NCBI GenBank assembly: GCA_003157715.1
Contig: PMKK01000160.1
Span: 1-13,035 of the forward strand
Direction of reading: 5' to 3'
From: Actinomycetota bacterium
Lineage (GTDB): Bacteria > Actinomycetota > Thermoleophilia > UBA2241
DNA length: 13,035 nt
Position numbers and translations under genes: made by a program
Notes under the pieces: model-generated
The model's database searches: none
What the model was told of the DNA's origin: nothing
The model's input: only the letters and a program-made list of their open reading frames with translations
Shown: positions 1-7,316 of the stretch, piece by piece
Position numbering within the stretch: the first letter of the stretch is position 1
Layout: each line of letters starts with the position of its first letter

Positions 1-527
1 TGGCGGCCCTGGTCGGGGTCACGCCGGCCCAGCTGCGCCGCGACCTGGCCAGCTTCGGCAGCTTCGGCAATATCTCGCGCGGCTACGACGTCTACCAGAT
101 GGGCCGCACCATCAGCCGCATCATGGGCACCGACTCCACCCAGGCCGTGGCCCTGTTGGGGGTCGGCGACCTGGGGCGCGCCCTGCTGTCCTACCGCGGC
201 TTCGAGGAGCGCGGCTTTCACATCGCCGCCACCTTCGACGTCGACAAGGAGAAGGTGGGCCGGGTCTTCGCCGGGCGGCGCTGCTACGGCCTCGAGAGGC
301 TCGAGACCGTGCTCGGCGACTACGACGTGCGCATGGTCGTGCTGGCCTCGCGACCCGAGGGCCTGCAGGCGCTGGCCGACCGCATCGCCGCGGCCGGCGT
401 GCACGCCATCTTGAACTTCGTGCCCCGCAGGATCACGACTCCCGCCGACTGCTTCGTGGAGAACATCGACATCTCGGCCAAGCTCGAAAAGCTGTCGTTC
501 CTGGCTTTGGCAGGGGCGGTACTGTGA
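1..527 (+). CDS. rex: Redox-sensing transcriptional repressor Rex (5' end missing)
   Basis: Rex is a cytoplasmic repressor that leaves its operators when the NADH/NAD+ ratio rises, inducing fermentation and NADH-reoxidising genes. The reading frame enters from the left edge (first full codon at 3) and ends at TGA 525-527, leaving 174 residues; roughly the first 35-40 residues of a usual ~210-residue Rex are outside. The visible N-terminus is the winged-helix part, with a segment reading VTPAQLRRDLASFGSFG followed by GYDV. The Rossmann domain shows the dinucleotide loop GVGDLG (GxGxxG) and an acidic residue at the end of the second strand (TFDVD), which favours NADH over NADPH. The end (ILNFVP, then ENIDISAKLEKLSFLA) matches the Rex dimerisation tail. 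It lies 43 nt upstream of the hydrogenase operon with a matching operator between them, so that operon is its likely target. Family assignment is firm; the regulatory target is inferred. Confidence 0.93.
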   Translation, partial: AALVGVTPAQLRRDLASFGSFGNISRGYDVYQMGRTISRIMGTDSTQAVALLGVGDLGRALLSYRGFEERGFHIAATFDVDKEKVGRVFAGRRCYGLERLETVLGDYDVRMVVLASRPEGLQALADRIAAAGVHAILNFVPRRITTPADCFVENIDISAKLEKLSFLALAGAVL

Positions 528-538
528 ACGAATTCACT
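523..538. promoter_or_regulatory. Predicted Rex operator
   Basis: The 16-nt site TGTGAACGAATTCACT is an imperfect inverted repeat (TGTGAA and TTCACT around CGAA). It matches the Streptomyces Rex operator as I recall it (TGTGAACGCGTTCACA) at 13 of 16 positions. It overlaps the rex stop codon (525-527) and lies 32 nt before the start of the next gene, so bound Rex could block transcription into the hydrogenase operon and dampen its own read-through. A further half-site, GTGAA (539-543), follows directly, giving three alternating half-sites. The promoter itself is not clear: no convincing -35/-10 pair is visible. Confidence 0.72.
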
Positions 539-570
539 GTGAAGACCGTAACTAAGCAAGGAGGCCGGGC

Positions 571-1011
571 ATGAACGGCAAGAGGATCCTCGTCGTAGAC
601 GACGATCGCGACCTGGTAGAAACGACCAAGACGTTCCTCGAGGCGCGCGGCTACGTCGTAAGCGCGGCCTACAGCGGGGCCGAGGCGCGCGACGAGCTGG
701 CCCGGCAGCGTCCCGACCTCGTGCTGCTCGACATCATGATGGAGTACGACACCGACGGCTTCAATCTGGCTTTCGAGCTGCGCGACGAGCCCGAGGCGCG
801 GCGCATCCCGGTGATCATCGTCAGCGGTTTCACCAAGGAGCTCAAGACAAAGACGCAAGTCTTCGAGCCCATGATGTACGAGGACTGGCCCGCCGTCAGG
901 TTCTTCGAAAAGCCCGTCAAGCTCGCCGTCCTGGCCGACGCGATCGCCGGCGTGCTGTTGCACGAAGGCCCGCCGGCGCCCGCGTCGCAGACGGTCATCG
1001 AAAGGACGTGA
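571..1011 (+). CDS. Stand-alone receiver (CheY-like) response regulator
   Basis: A 146-residue protein made of a single phosphoacceptor receiver domain with no output domain. The acidic pair is D10-D11 (ILVVDDD), the phosphorylation site is D54 (VLLDIMM), the switch serine is S85 (IIVSG) and the conserved lysine is K114 (FFEKP). After D54 it carries the unusual segment MMEYDTDGFNL. Between the switch serine and the lysine it has a longer stretch than a standard CheY, containing FEPMMYEDW. The start is supported by GGAGG at 560-564, six nt before ATG 571. It is the first gene after the Rex operator and ends 3 nt before hydC. A second receiver with the same D-x-MM-x3-D-x2-GF signature lies after the kinase gene (7317-7751), so both probably serve that kinase. 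What it acts on is unknown; it could bind a protein partner or relay phosphate. Confidence 0.9.
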   Translation: MNGKRILVVDDDRDLVETTKTFLEARGYVVSAAYSGAEARDELARQRPDLVLLDIMMEYDTDGFNLAFELRDEPEARRIPVIIVSGFTKELKTKTQVFEPMMYEDWPAVRFFEKPVKLAVLADAIAGVLLHEGPPAPASQTVIERT

Positions 1012-1014
1012 CCC

Positions 1015-1485
1015 ATGGCCGCGGTCGACGAGATCATCGCCGCCCACGGCGACCTCAGCCGCGAGCAGCTCATCCCGCTGCTTCAGGCTATCCAGCAAGC
1101 CGAGGGCTTCGTTTCCCAGGAGGCCATGAGCCGCCTGGGAGAGGCGCTCGGGACGCCGGTCAGCCGGGTCTACGGCGTCGCCACCTTCTACAACCAGTTC
1201 CGTTTCGCCCCGCTCGGCGAACATGTGATCGAAGTCTGTCGCGGCACCGCGTGCCACGTCGAGGAGAGCCTCGCGCTTGCCCAGCACCTCAAACGGCGGC
1301 TCAAGCTGCGCGCCGACGGCGCCTCGGCCGACGGCCGCTACTCCGTGATCACCGTGGCCTGCCTCGGCGCCTGCTCCATAGCGCCGGTCGTCAAGCTCGA
1401 CGGCGAGTTCCACGGCCACCTCACGGTGGAACGGCTCGACGCCCTTCTGGACAAAGTCGAGGCGGACGCGCGGGAAGCGGCCTGA
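1015..1485 (+). CDS. hydC: NADH-dependent hydrogenase subunit HydC (NuoE-like [2Fe-2S] protein)
   Basis: A 156-residue thioredoxin-like [2Fe-2S] subunit homologous to NuoE of complex I and HydC of multimeric [FeFe]-hydrogenases. An N-terminal helical part (YGVATFYNQF at about 53-62 is a family hallmark) precedes the cluster domain. The four cluster ligands are visible as C75 and C80 (CRGTAC) and C116 and C120 (CLGAC), the standard Cx4C...Cx3C pattern. Length is normal for the family. The start ATG 1015 has GAAAGGAC at 1000-1007 as ribosome binding site. It should sit next to HydB and pass electrons between the flavin site and the hydrogenase subunit. The neighbouring hydB and hydA, and the absence of other nuo genes, argue for a hydrogenase rather than complex I. 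An NAD-dependent formate dehydrogenase partner is the other known use of this fold, but no formate dehydrogenase gene is present. Confidence 0.92.
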   Translation: MAAVDEIIAAHGDLSREQLIPLLQAIQQAEGFVSQEAMSRLGEALGTPVSRVYGVATFYNQFRFAPLGEHVIEVCRGTACHVEESLALAQHLKRRLKLRADGASADGRYSVITVACLGACSIAPVVKLDGEFHGHLTVERLDALLDKVEADAREAA

Positions 1486-1491
1486 CCCGGT

Positions 1492-1507
1492 CCGGCGGGT
1501 ACGCCGG
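1492..1507 (+). other. Small intergenic hairpin between hydC and hydB
   Basis: CCGGCG-GGTA-CGCCGG forms a six-base-pair stem with a four-base loop in the 72-nt gap between hydC and hydB, the widest gap inside the operon body. It has no following T-run, so it is not a standard terminator. It could set mRNA stability or be chance in GC-rich DNA. The rest of the gap (1508-1557) is purine-rich and shows only weak ribosome-binding potential for hydB. Confidence 0.3.
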
Positions 1508-1557
1508 CAGCGAGACGTGACCAAAGAGCCACCAGCGACCAGAGAAACGAGACCGTC

Positions 1558-3552
1558 ATGAGAGAGAGCCAGCTCGTCACGCCTTGCTGCCAGCGCTGCG
1601 CGCACGCGCCGTCCTCGCCTTGCTCGGACCTGCTCGAGTGCATCGACCACGGTCCGGTGTGTCACGACGACGAGACCTGTCGCGAGGAGCGCGCCGCGCG
1701 CCGCGTCCGTGCGCTGCGCGGCGGCGACGGGATGGTGCTGTTTGTCGGCGCCGGCACGTGCGGCCGGGCCAACGGCGCGCTGACCGTGATCGACATGATG
1801 CGCCTCTACCTGGAGGGCGCCGGCCTGCGCGTTCCCATCGTCGAGACGGGCTGCATCGGGTACTGCCAGCGAGAAGTGTTCGTCGACCTGGTCACCGCCG
1901 GCGGCGTCCGTCTGAGCTACTGCGATCTTGGTCCAGACACCATCGACGAGTGGCTCCACGCCGTGTTTGCCGACGGCGAGCTCTCCAACCGCTTCCTGCT
2001 GGGCCGTTACGACGACCCGGACGGGCTCTATCCCGGCGTGCCGCCGCTTTCCGAGACGCCGTTCTTCGCGCGGCAGACCAAGGTAGTGCTCGCCAACTGC
2101 GGCGTGATCGACCCGGCCTCGCTCGACGCGGCGCTCGCCGCCGGCGGCTTTCGCGCCGCCGCGCGGGCGCTCACCACGATGACGCCGGTGGAAGTCTGCG
2201 ACGAAGTCGTGGCTTCGGGCCTGCGCGGGCGCGGCGGCGCCGGCTTTCCCACCGGCCAGAAGTGGAAGCTCGCCCTCGAGCAGCCGCGCGCCCAGAAGTA
2301 CCTGATCTGTAACGCCGACGAGGGAGACCCGGGCGCCTTCATGGACCGCGCCGTGCTCGAGAGCGATCCCTTCCGGGTGATCGAGGGCATGGTCGTCGCT
2401 GCCTACGCCATCGGCGCGACCAAGGGCTACGTGTACTGCCGCGCCGAGTACCCCCTGGCCATCGAGCGCCTCGGCGAGGCGATCTTTCAGTGCCGCGCCG
2501 CCGGTCTGCTCGGCAAGGACATCCTGGGCAGCCTCGTCGATTTCGATATCACCATCAAGCAGGGCGCCGGCGCATTCGTGTGCGGCGAGGAGACCGCGAT
2601 ACTGGCCAGCATCGAGGGCGGCCGCGGCATGCCGCGCCCGCGGCCGCCGTATCCGGTCGTCTCCGGCCTGTACGGCAAGCCCACCGTCCTGAACAACGTC
2701 GAGACACTGGCCAACGTGCCGGCGGTGATCGGGCGCGGCGCCGGGGAGTATCGTGCCCTCGGGCTCGGGGACGCTGCCGGCACCAAGGTCTTCGCCCTCA
2801 GCGGCCGGGTGCGCAACACCGGCCTCGTGGAGGTGCCGGTCGGTGTGCCGTTGCGCGAGATCGTCTTCGACATCGGCGGCGGCGCCGCGGTAGGCCACGA
2901 GATCAAAGCCGTGCAGATCGGCGGGCCGAGCGGCGGCTGCATCCCGGCCCACCTCATGGACGTGCCCACCGACTACGGCACGCTCCAGGAGCTCGGGGCC
3001 ATGATGGGCTCGGGCGGCATGGTGGTCATGGACGAGCGCACCTGCATGGTCGACGTCGCCAAGTTCTTCATGGAGTTCATCCGCAACGAGAGCTGCGGCA
3101 AGTGCACGCCCTGCCGCGAAGGCACGACCCGCATGCACGAGATCCTCGTGGACCTGAGCGAGCGCCCGGTGGGCGACGAGGTGCACCGGCTGGAACGGTT
3201 CCGCGGGATCCTTCATCTGGAGGAGCTCGCCGAGACCGTCAAAGAGACCTCGCTGTGCGGGCTCGGCCAGTCGGCGGCCAACCCGGTGCTGAGCACGCTG
3301 CGTTTCTTTCGCGACGAGTACGAGGCGCACATTCTCGAGAACCGCTGCCCGGCCGGCGTCTGCGAGGGTTTGCGCGTGTTCGACATAGAACCCGAGTTGT
3401 GTACGGGGTGCACCCTCTGCGCCGAGAACTGCCCCAGCGGGGCGATCGTCGGCAAGCGCAAGTTCGCCCACTCCATCATCGTCGACCGCTGCACCGGCTG
3501 CGGCGCCTGCGCCGAGGCCTGCCCCAGGCAGGCCGTGGTCGCGGTCGCCTGA
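1558..3552 (+). CDS. hydB: NADH-dependent hydrogenase subunit HydB (NuoF-like flavoprotein with extra Fe-S domains)
   Basis: A 664-residue flavin- and NAD(H)-binding subunit. In order: a cysteine-rich N-terminus (C10, C11, C14, C22, C28, C35, C41); a thioredoxin-like [2Fe-2S]-type domain at about 58-140 with C68, C99 and C103; a NuoF core with the FMN/NADH loop GRGGAGFPTG (224-233), CNADEGDPGAF (251-261) and GAGAFVCGEETA (336-347); the [4Fe-4S] ligands C513, C516, C519 and C567 (ESCGKCTPC, then SLCGLG); and a C-terminal 2x[4Fe-4S] ferredoxin domain (C615/618/621/625 and C645/648/651/655). The layout matches HydB of trimeric bifurcating hydrogenases such as Thermotoga maritima, but the Cys-rich N-terminus is extra. 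The first usual cysteine of the thioredoxin-like domain is absent (VGAGTCG instead of a Cys-x4-Cys pattern). The ATG has only a weak Shine-Dalgarno; no better in-frame start is evident. It couples NAD(H) to HydA and HydC, and perhaps ferredoxin. Whether it bifurcates electrons cannot be told from sequence alone. Confidence 0.93.
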   Translation: MRESQLVTPCCQRCAHAPSSPCSDLLECIDHGPVCHDDETCREERAARRVRALRGGDGMVLFVGAGTCGRANGALTVIDMMRLYLEGAGLRVPIVETGCIGYCQREVFVDLVTAGGVRLSYCDLGPDTIDEWLHAVFADGELSNRFLLGRYDDPDGLYPGVPPLSETPFFARQTKVVLANCGVIDPASLDAALAAGGFRAAARALTTMTPVEVCDEVVASGLRGRGGAGFPTGQKWKLALEQPRAQKYLICNADEGDPGAFMDRAVLESDPFRVIEGMVVAAYAIGATKGYVYCRAEYPLAIERLGEAIFQCRAAGLLGKDILGSLVDFDITIKQGAGAFVCGEETAILASIEGGRGMPRPRPPYPVVSGLYGKPTVLNNVETLANVPAVIGRGAGEYRALGLGDAAGTKVFALSGRVRNTGLVEVPVGVPLREIVFDIGGGAAVGHEIKAVQIGGPSGGCIPAHLMDVPTDYGTLQELGAMMGSGGMVVMDERTCMVDVAKFFMEFIRNESCGKCTPCREGTTRMHEILVDLSERPVGDEVHRLERFRGILHLEELAETVKETSLCGLGQSAANPVLSTLRFFRDEYEAHILENRCPAGVCEGLRVFDIEPELCTGCTLCAENCPSGAIVGKRKFAHSIIVDRCTGCGACAEACPRQAVVAVA

Positions 3553-3563
3553 GAGGAGTCGTC

Positions 3564-5291
3564 GTGAGTATCGTCATCAACGGCAAGGAGATCGAGATCG
3601 CGGCCGGCGAGACCGTCCTGCAGACGGCCCGCCGCGCCGGCATCGATATTCCGCATCTGTGCTCTCTCGACTGGGCGCCCTCGCCGTCGGCCTCGTGCCG
3701 GCTGTGCGTGGTCGAAGTCGAGGGTGCGTCGCGGCTGCAGACGAGCTGCACGCTCGAGGCGTGCGACGGGATGAGCGTCCACACCCACACGCCGCGCATC
3801 CTCAAGGCGCGGCGCGCCATCCTCGAGCTGCTGATCGCCAGCCACCCGCAGGACTGCCTCACCTGCGTGCGCGGCGGCGCCTGCGAGCTGGCCGAGCTGG
3901 CCGGGCACCTCGGGGTGCGCGAGCGCCGCTACGTGGGCGCCGTCAAGGAGCACGCCATCGACATCAGCTCACCGGCCCTGTGGCGCGACCCCAACAAGTG
4001 CGTGCTCTGCGGGCGCTGCGTGACGATGTGCCACAGCGTCCAGGGCATCGGGGCTATCGACTTCGTCGGCCGGGGCTTTCAGACCAAGGTCGCGCCCGGC
4101 TTCAGCGCCGGGCTGAACGTTTCGGACTGCGTCTACTGCGGCCAGTGCGCGCGTGTCTGCCCGACCGGGGCCATCGTCGAGCGCAGTCACGTGGACAGTG
4201 TCGTCGCGGCGCTCGCCGACCCCGGCGCCGTGGTCGTCGCCCAGGTGGCGCCGGCGGTACCGGCGACCCTCCTCGAACGGCGCACGAAGACGCAGAGCGT
4301 GCGCACCATGCTCGAGCGGCTCGCCGGCGCTCTCAAGAGCGTGGGCTTCGACGCGGTCTTCGACACGAGCTTCGCCGCCGACGTGACCGTGATGGAGGAA
4401 GCCACGGAGCTGCTCGACCGCATTCGCAACGGCGGCGTGCTGCCCATGTTCACGAGCTGCTCGCCGGCATGGGTCCATTTCGTGGAAACGCGCCGCCCCG
4501 ATCTGATCCCCCATCTGAGCACGTGCAAGTCGCCGCAGCAGATGGCCGGGGCGCTCATCAAAGAGATCTACCCGGCCTACGCCGGCCTTGGCGACAAGCG
4601 CCTGGTGGTCGTGTCGATCATGCCCTGTACGGCCAAGAAGTTCGAGGCACAGGATCAGACGGGCGTGGACTACGTCCTCACCACGCGCGAGCTCGACGCT
4701 CTGTGGGGGCGGTTCGGTGTCGATCTCGCGCACTTCGCGGACCCGGAGCCGCTCGATGCACCGTTCGCTCAGGCAAGCGGGGCCGGCCGCCTGTTCGCCG
4801 GCAGCGGTGGTGTCATGGAGGCGGCCGCGCGCACCGCGCAGAAGCTCATCACCGGCGGCGAGCTGAAGGGCGGCCCGCGCGTCGTCGAGGCGCGCGGCAA
4901 GGAGGGCGTGAGGCAGTTCACGCTCGCCGCCGCTGCCGGCCTCGAGCTGAACCTGGCCGTGGTCAACGGCCTGGGCAGGCTTCAGGAGACGCTCGACGAG
5001 CTGCTCACCGCCGACCCCCCCTTCCACTTCGTCGAGGTCATGAGCTGCCCCGGCGGGTGCGTGGGCGGTGGCGGCCAGCCCTACGACACCGACAGCGACG
5101 CGGTCAGCGAGCGGCTCCAGCGCCTCTACGACGTGGACAGGCACTCGCCGGAGCGCAGATCGCACGAGAATGCCGATGTCCGGGCGCTCTACGAGGACGT
5201 CCTTGGGCGTCCGCTCGGCGAGCTCTCGCACCGGCTGCTACATCGCGAGTACGTCGACCGCCGCGCGGCGGCCGACGCGCTCGCGGTCTGA
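3564..5291 (+). CDS. hydA: [FeFe]-hydrogenase catalytic subunit HydA
   Basis: A 575-residue catalytic subunit for reversible H2 formation. The modular layout is: plant-type [2Fe-2S] domain with C33, C45, C48, C62; His-ligated [4Fe-4S] motif H94-x3-C98-x2-C101-x5-C107; 2x[4Fe-4S] ferredoxin domain with C146/149/152/156 and C189/192/195/199; then the H-cluster domain with L1 FTSCSPAW (296-303), L2 IMPCTAKKFEA (C354) and L3 EVMSCPGGCVGGGGQP (C495, C499); and finally the small-subunit-like tail (SHENADVRALY, then LLHREY). This resembles Clostridium pasteurianum hydrogenase I in order and spacing, but L1 has serine where that enzyme has its second cysteine. There is no C-terminal [2Fe-2S] domain like the one I recall in Thermotoga HydA. 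The GTG start at 3564 follows GAGAGGAG (3551-3558), 11 nt after hydB; the open frame upstream of it runs inside hydB and is not coding. Maturation proteins HydE, HydF and HydG are not in the window and must be elsewhere. Confidence 0.95.
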   Translation: MSIVINGKEIEIAAGETVLQTARRAGIDIPHLCSLDWAPSPSASCRLCVVEVEGASRLQTSCTLEACDGMSVHTHTPRILKARRAILELLIASHPQDCLTCVRGGACELAELAGHLGVRERRYVGAVKEHAIDISSPALWRDPNKCVLCGRCVTMCHSVQGIGAIDFVGRGFQTKVAPGFSAGLNVSDCVYCGQCARVCPTGAIVERSHVDSVVAALADPGAVVVAQVAPAVPATLLERRTKTQSVRTMLERLAGALKSVGFDAVFDTSFAADVTVMEEATELLDRIRNGGVLPMFTSCSPAWVHFVETRRPDLIPHLSTCKSPQQMAGALIKEIYPAYAGLGDKRLVVVSIMPCTAKKFEAQDQTGVDYVLTTRELDALWGRFGVDLAHFADPEPLDAPFAQASGAGRLFAGSGGVMEAAARTAQKLITGGELKGGPRVVEARGKEGVRQFTLAAAAGLELNLAVVNGLGRLQETLDELLTADPPFHFVEVMSCPGGCVGGGGQPYDTDSDAVSERLQRLYDVDRHSPERRSHENADVRALYEDVLGRPLGELSHRLLHREYVDRRAAADALAV

Positions 5292-5302
5292 CTGGAGTCA
5301 TC

Positions 5303-7315
5303 ATGGGCGGCACCATCATCAAGACGATCAAACAGAACTGCCGGCGCTGCTACACGTGCGTGCGCGACTGTCCGGCCAAAGCCATCCGCATCGAAGACGG
5401 CCAGTCGTTCGTGGTCGACGAACGCTGCATCGCCTGCGGCAACTGCACGCTGGTCTGCTCGCAGGACGCGAAGGCCTACCTGAGCGGCATCGAGCAGGCG
5501 CTCGCGCTCCTCGACCGGGCCGACACGAAGGTCGCCGCCCTGCTCGCGCCGTCGTTTCCGGCGGGCTTCGTCGAGCCGGCCGAGCAGGTCGTGGGCGCTT
5601 TCAAGGCGGCCGGCTTCGACTACGTCGTCGAGGTCGCCCAGGGCGCCGACCTGGTGAGCCACGCCTACAAGGAGTACCTCGAGGCCAACCCCACCGGGTT
5701 GCACATCGCCACCGCCTGCCCGGCGGTGAACGAATACGTGCGCAAGTACCATCCCGAGCTCACCGGCTGCCTCGTGCCGATCGTCTCGCCCATGATCGCC
5801 ACCGCCATGGCGGTCAAGGAGCTGTTCGGCGACGACGTGCGCTGCGTGTTTGTCGGGCCCTGTATCGCCAAGAAGGCCGAGGCGCGCGACGCCGGGGTGC
5901 CGCACGTGATCGACGAGGTGCTCACCATCCAGGAGGCCCACAAGGTGCTCGCCACGCGCGGCGCCGACCCGGCCACGGCGGCGCCGGCGTCCTGGGACGA
6001 GCCCGCCGCCGGACGGGCGCGGGTCTTCCCGCTGCCCGGCGGCCTGCTCGAGAGCGCCGGCCTCGACCGCGGCATGCTCGATCCCGACGTGCTTGTGGTC
6101 GCCGGCCAGGACGACACCATCGAGGTGCTCGACAGCCTGAGCACGGCCGACACCGGCAAGACGCTGCTCGTCGAAGCCCTCATGTGCAACGGCTGCTACT
6201 GCGGACCGGGCATCAGCTCGACCGAGCCCGGTCTGCTGCGCAAACGCCGCGTGGGAGAGTACGTGGCCGACAGCCGCCGCCAGCAGCGCGGCCGGCCGGT
6301 CCCCGACGGGCAGCGCTTCGTCGACCTGCCGCTGGCGCGCGCCTACACCCCCGACGACCAGCGCTGCGACGAGCCGAGCGAAGACGAGATCCGCGAGATC
6401 CTCGCGCACACCAACAAGTTCTTCCCCGCCGACGAGCTCAACTGCCGCGCTTGCGGCTACCACACCTGCCGCGCCAAGGCGATCGCCGTGCATGCCGGCA
6501 TGGCCGAAGAGGCCATGTGCCTGCCCTTCATGATCGATCAGGCCGAGCGTGTCTGCGCCGAGCTGAACGTTCCCTGGAACGACCTGCGCGACGTCCATCG
6601 CCACATCATCAACGCCGAGAAGCTCGCCTCGATGGGCCAGATGGCGGCCGGCGTGGCGCACGAGCTCAACAACCCGCTGAGCACGATCCTGCTGTATTGC
6701 CACATCCTCAAGAAGAAGCTCGCTCAGCGCGACGACCTGGACCACGACCTCAAGCTTGTCGTCGAAGAGTCCGAGCGCTGCAAGAAGATCGTCGGTAACC
6801 TGCTCGACTTCGCCCGGCAGAGCCGCGTGCACATCGAAGACGTCGACGTGGAGAGCCTCGTGGCCCAGGCCGTCGACGGCGCCGCCGCCACGATAGAGCC
6901 CAACGAGGGACACGAGGTGACGTTTGAACTGGAGGTGCAGCCTGGCTTGCGGGCCGATCTCGATCGCGATCAGATCACGCAGGTCCTGGTGAACCTGGTC
7001 AAGAACGGCGCCGAGGCGATGGAAGGCCGCTCGGGGGCGGTCCGCGTCAGCGCCTGCGAGGTCGCCGACCAGCGGCGCGTGCACTTCGCCGTAAGCGACG
7101 AGGGCAACGGCATCGCCCAGAGCGCCCGCGACAAGGTCTTCCAGCCCTTCTTCACGACCAAGAGCATCGGCAAGGGCACCGGTCTGGGGCTGCCCATCAG
7201 CTACGGCATCGTCAAGATGCATCAGGGCACCATCTGGTTCGACTCCGAGGTCGGCCAAGGCACCACGTTCCACATCGAGCTGCCGAAGAGCCACACTCCG
7301 GCGAAAGGAGTATGA
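5303..7315 (+). CDS. Histidine kinase fused to ferredoxin and [FeFe]-hydrogenase-like sensor domain
   Basis: A 670-residue predicted cytoplasmic sensor kinase with no membrane segments. Domains: 2x[4Fe-4S] ferredoxin (C13/16/19/23, C42/45/48/52); a hydrogenase large-subunit-like domain at about 75-320; a small [4Fe-4S] module of the PF04060 type (C381, C384, C389, C406 in LNCRACGYHTC then AMC); and a histidine kinase with phosphoacceptor H453 (VAHELNNPLS), N box (VLVNLVKNGAEAM), G1 (SDEGNGI), F box and G2 (GKGTGLGL). The three H-cluster loops are altered: ATACPAV (C139) for TSCCPxW, VGPCIAKKAE (C187) for MPCxxK, and ALMCNGCYCGPG (C295, C298, C300) for the usual CxxxC. The proton-shuttle cysteine is replaced by alanine, as in sensory HydS proteins. 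This fits the histidine-kinase-linked putative sensory group C [FeFe]-hydrogenases, so H2 or redox sensing is the best guess. Start ATG 5303 follows TGGAGT, 11 nt after hydA. Its likely partners are the adjacent receivers. Confidence 0.92.
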   Translation: MGGTIIKTIKQNCRRCYTCVRDCPAKAIRIEDGQSFVVDERCIACGNCTLVCSQDAKAYLSGIEQALALLDRADTKVAALLAPSFPAGFVEPAEQVVGAFKAAGFDYVVEVAQGADLVSHAYKEYLEANPTGLHIATACPAVNEYVRKYHPELTGCLVPIVSPMIATAMAVKELFGDDVRCVFVGPCIAKKAEARDAGVPHVIDEVLTIQEAHKVLATRGADPATAAPASWDEPAAGRARVFPLPGGLLESAGLDRGMLDPDVLVVAGQDDTIEVLDSLSTADTGKTLLVEALMCNGCYCGPGISSTEPGLLRKRRVGEYVADSRRQQRGRPVPDGQRFVDLPLARAYTPDDQRCDEPSEDEIREILAHTNKFFPADELNCRACGYHTCRAKAIAVHAGMAEEAMCLPFMIDQAERVCAELNVPWNDLRDVHRHIINAEKLASMGQMAAGVAHELNNPLSTILLYCHILKKKLAQRDDLDHDLKLVVEESERCKKIVGNLLDFARQSRVHIEDVDVESLVAQAVDGAAATIEPNEGHEVTFELEVQPGLRADLDRDQITQVLVNLVKNGAEAMEGRSGAVRVSACEVADQRRVHFAVSDEGNGIAQSARDKVFQPFFTTKSIGKGTGLGLPISYGIVKMHQGTIWFDSEVGQGTTFHIELPKSHTPAKGV

Positions 7316-7316
7316 G

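Noticed and set aside
533..543. TTCACTGTGAA palindrome as a second Rex site
   Set aside because: The half-sites face the opposite way from a Rex operator and the spacing is wrong; it is better read as one extra half-site next to the main operator.
549..554. TAACTA as a -10 promoter element for the hydrogenase operon
   Set aside because: Transcription would start at or inside the ribosome binding site at 560-564, and no suitable -35 element lies upstream.
433..3471. A 1012-codon open frame on the minus strand opposite the hydrogenase genes
   Set aside because: It lies opposite hydC and hydB, which have full family motifs. Its translation is a compositional shadow (rich in H, A, R, V, D) with no recognisable domain; long antisense frames are expected at this GC content.
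2490..3563. Open frame extending upstream of hydA into hydB
   Set aside because: The translation there is Arg-rich shadow sequence in another frame of hydB; family length, domain start and the ribosome binding site all point to GTG 3564.
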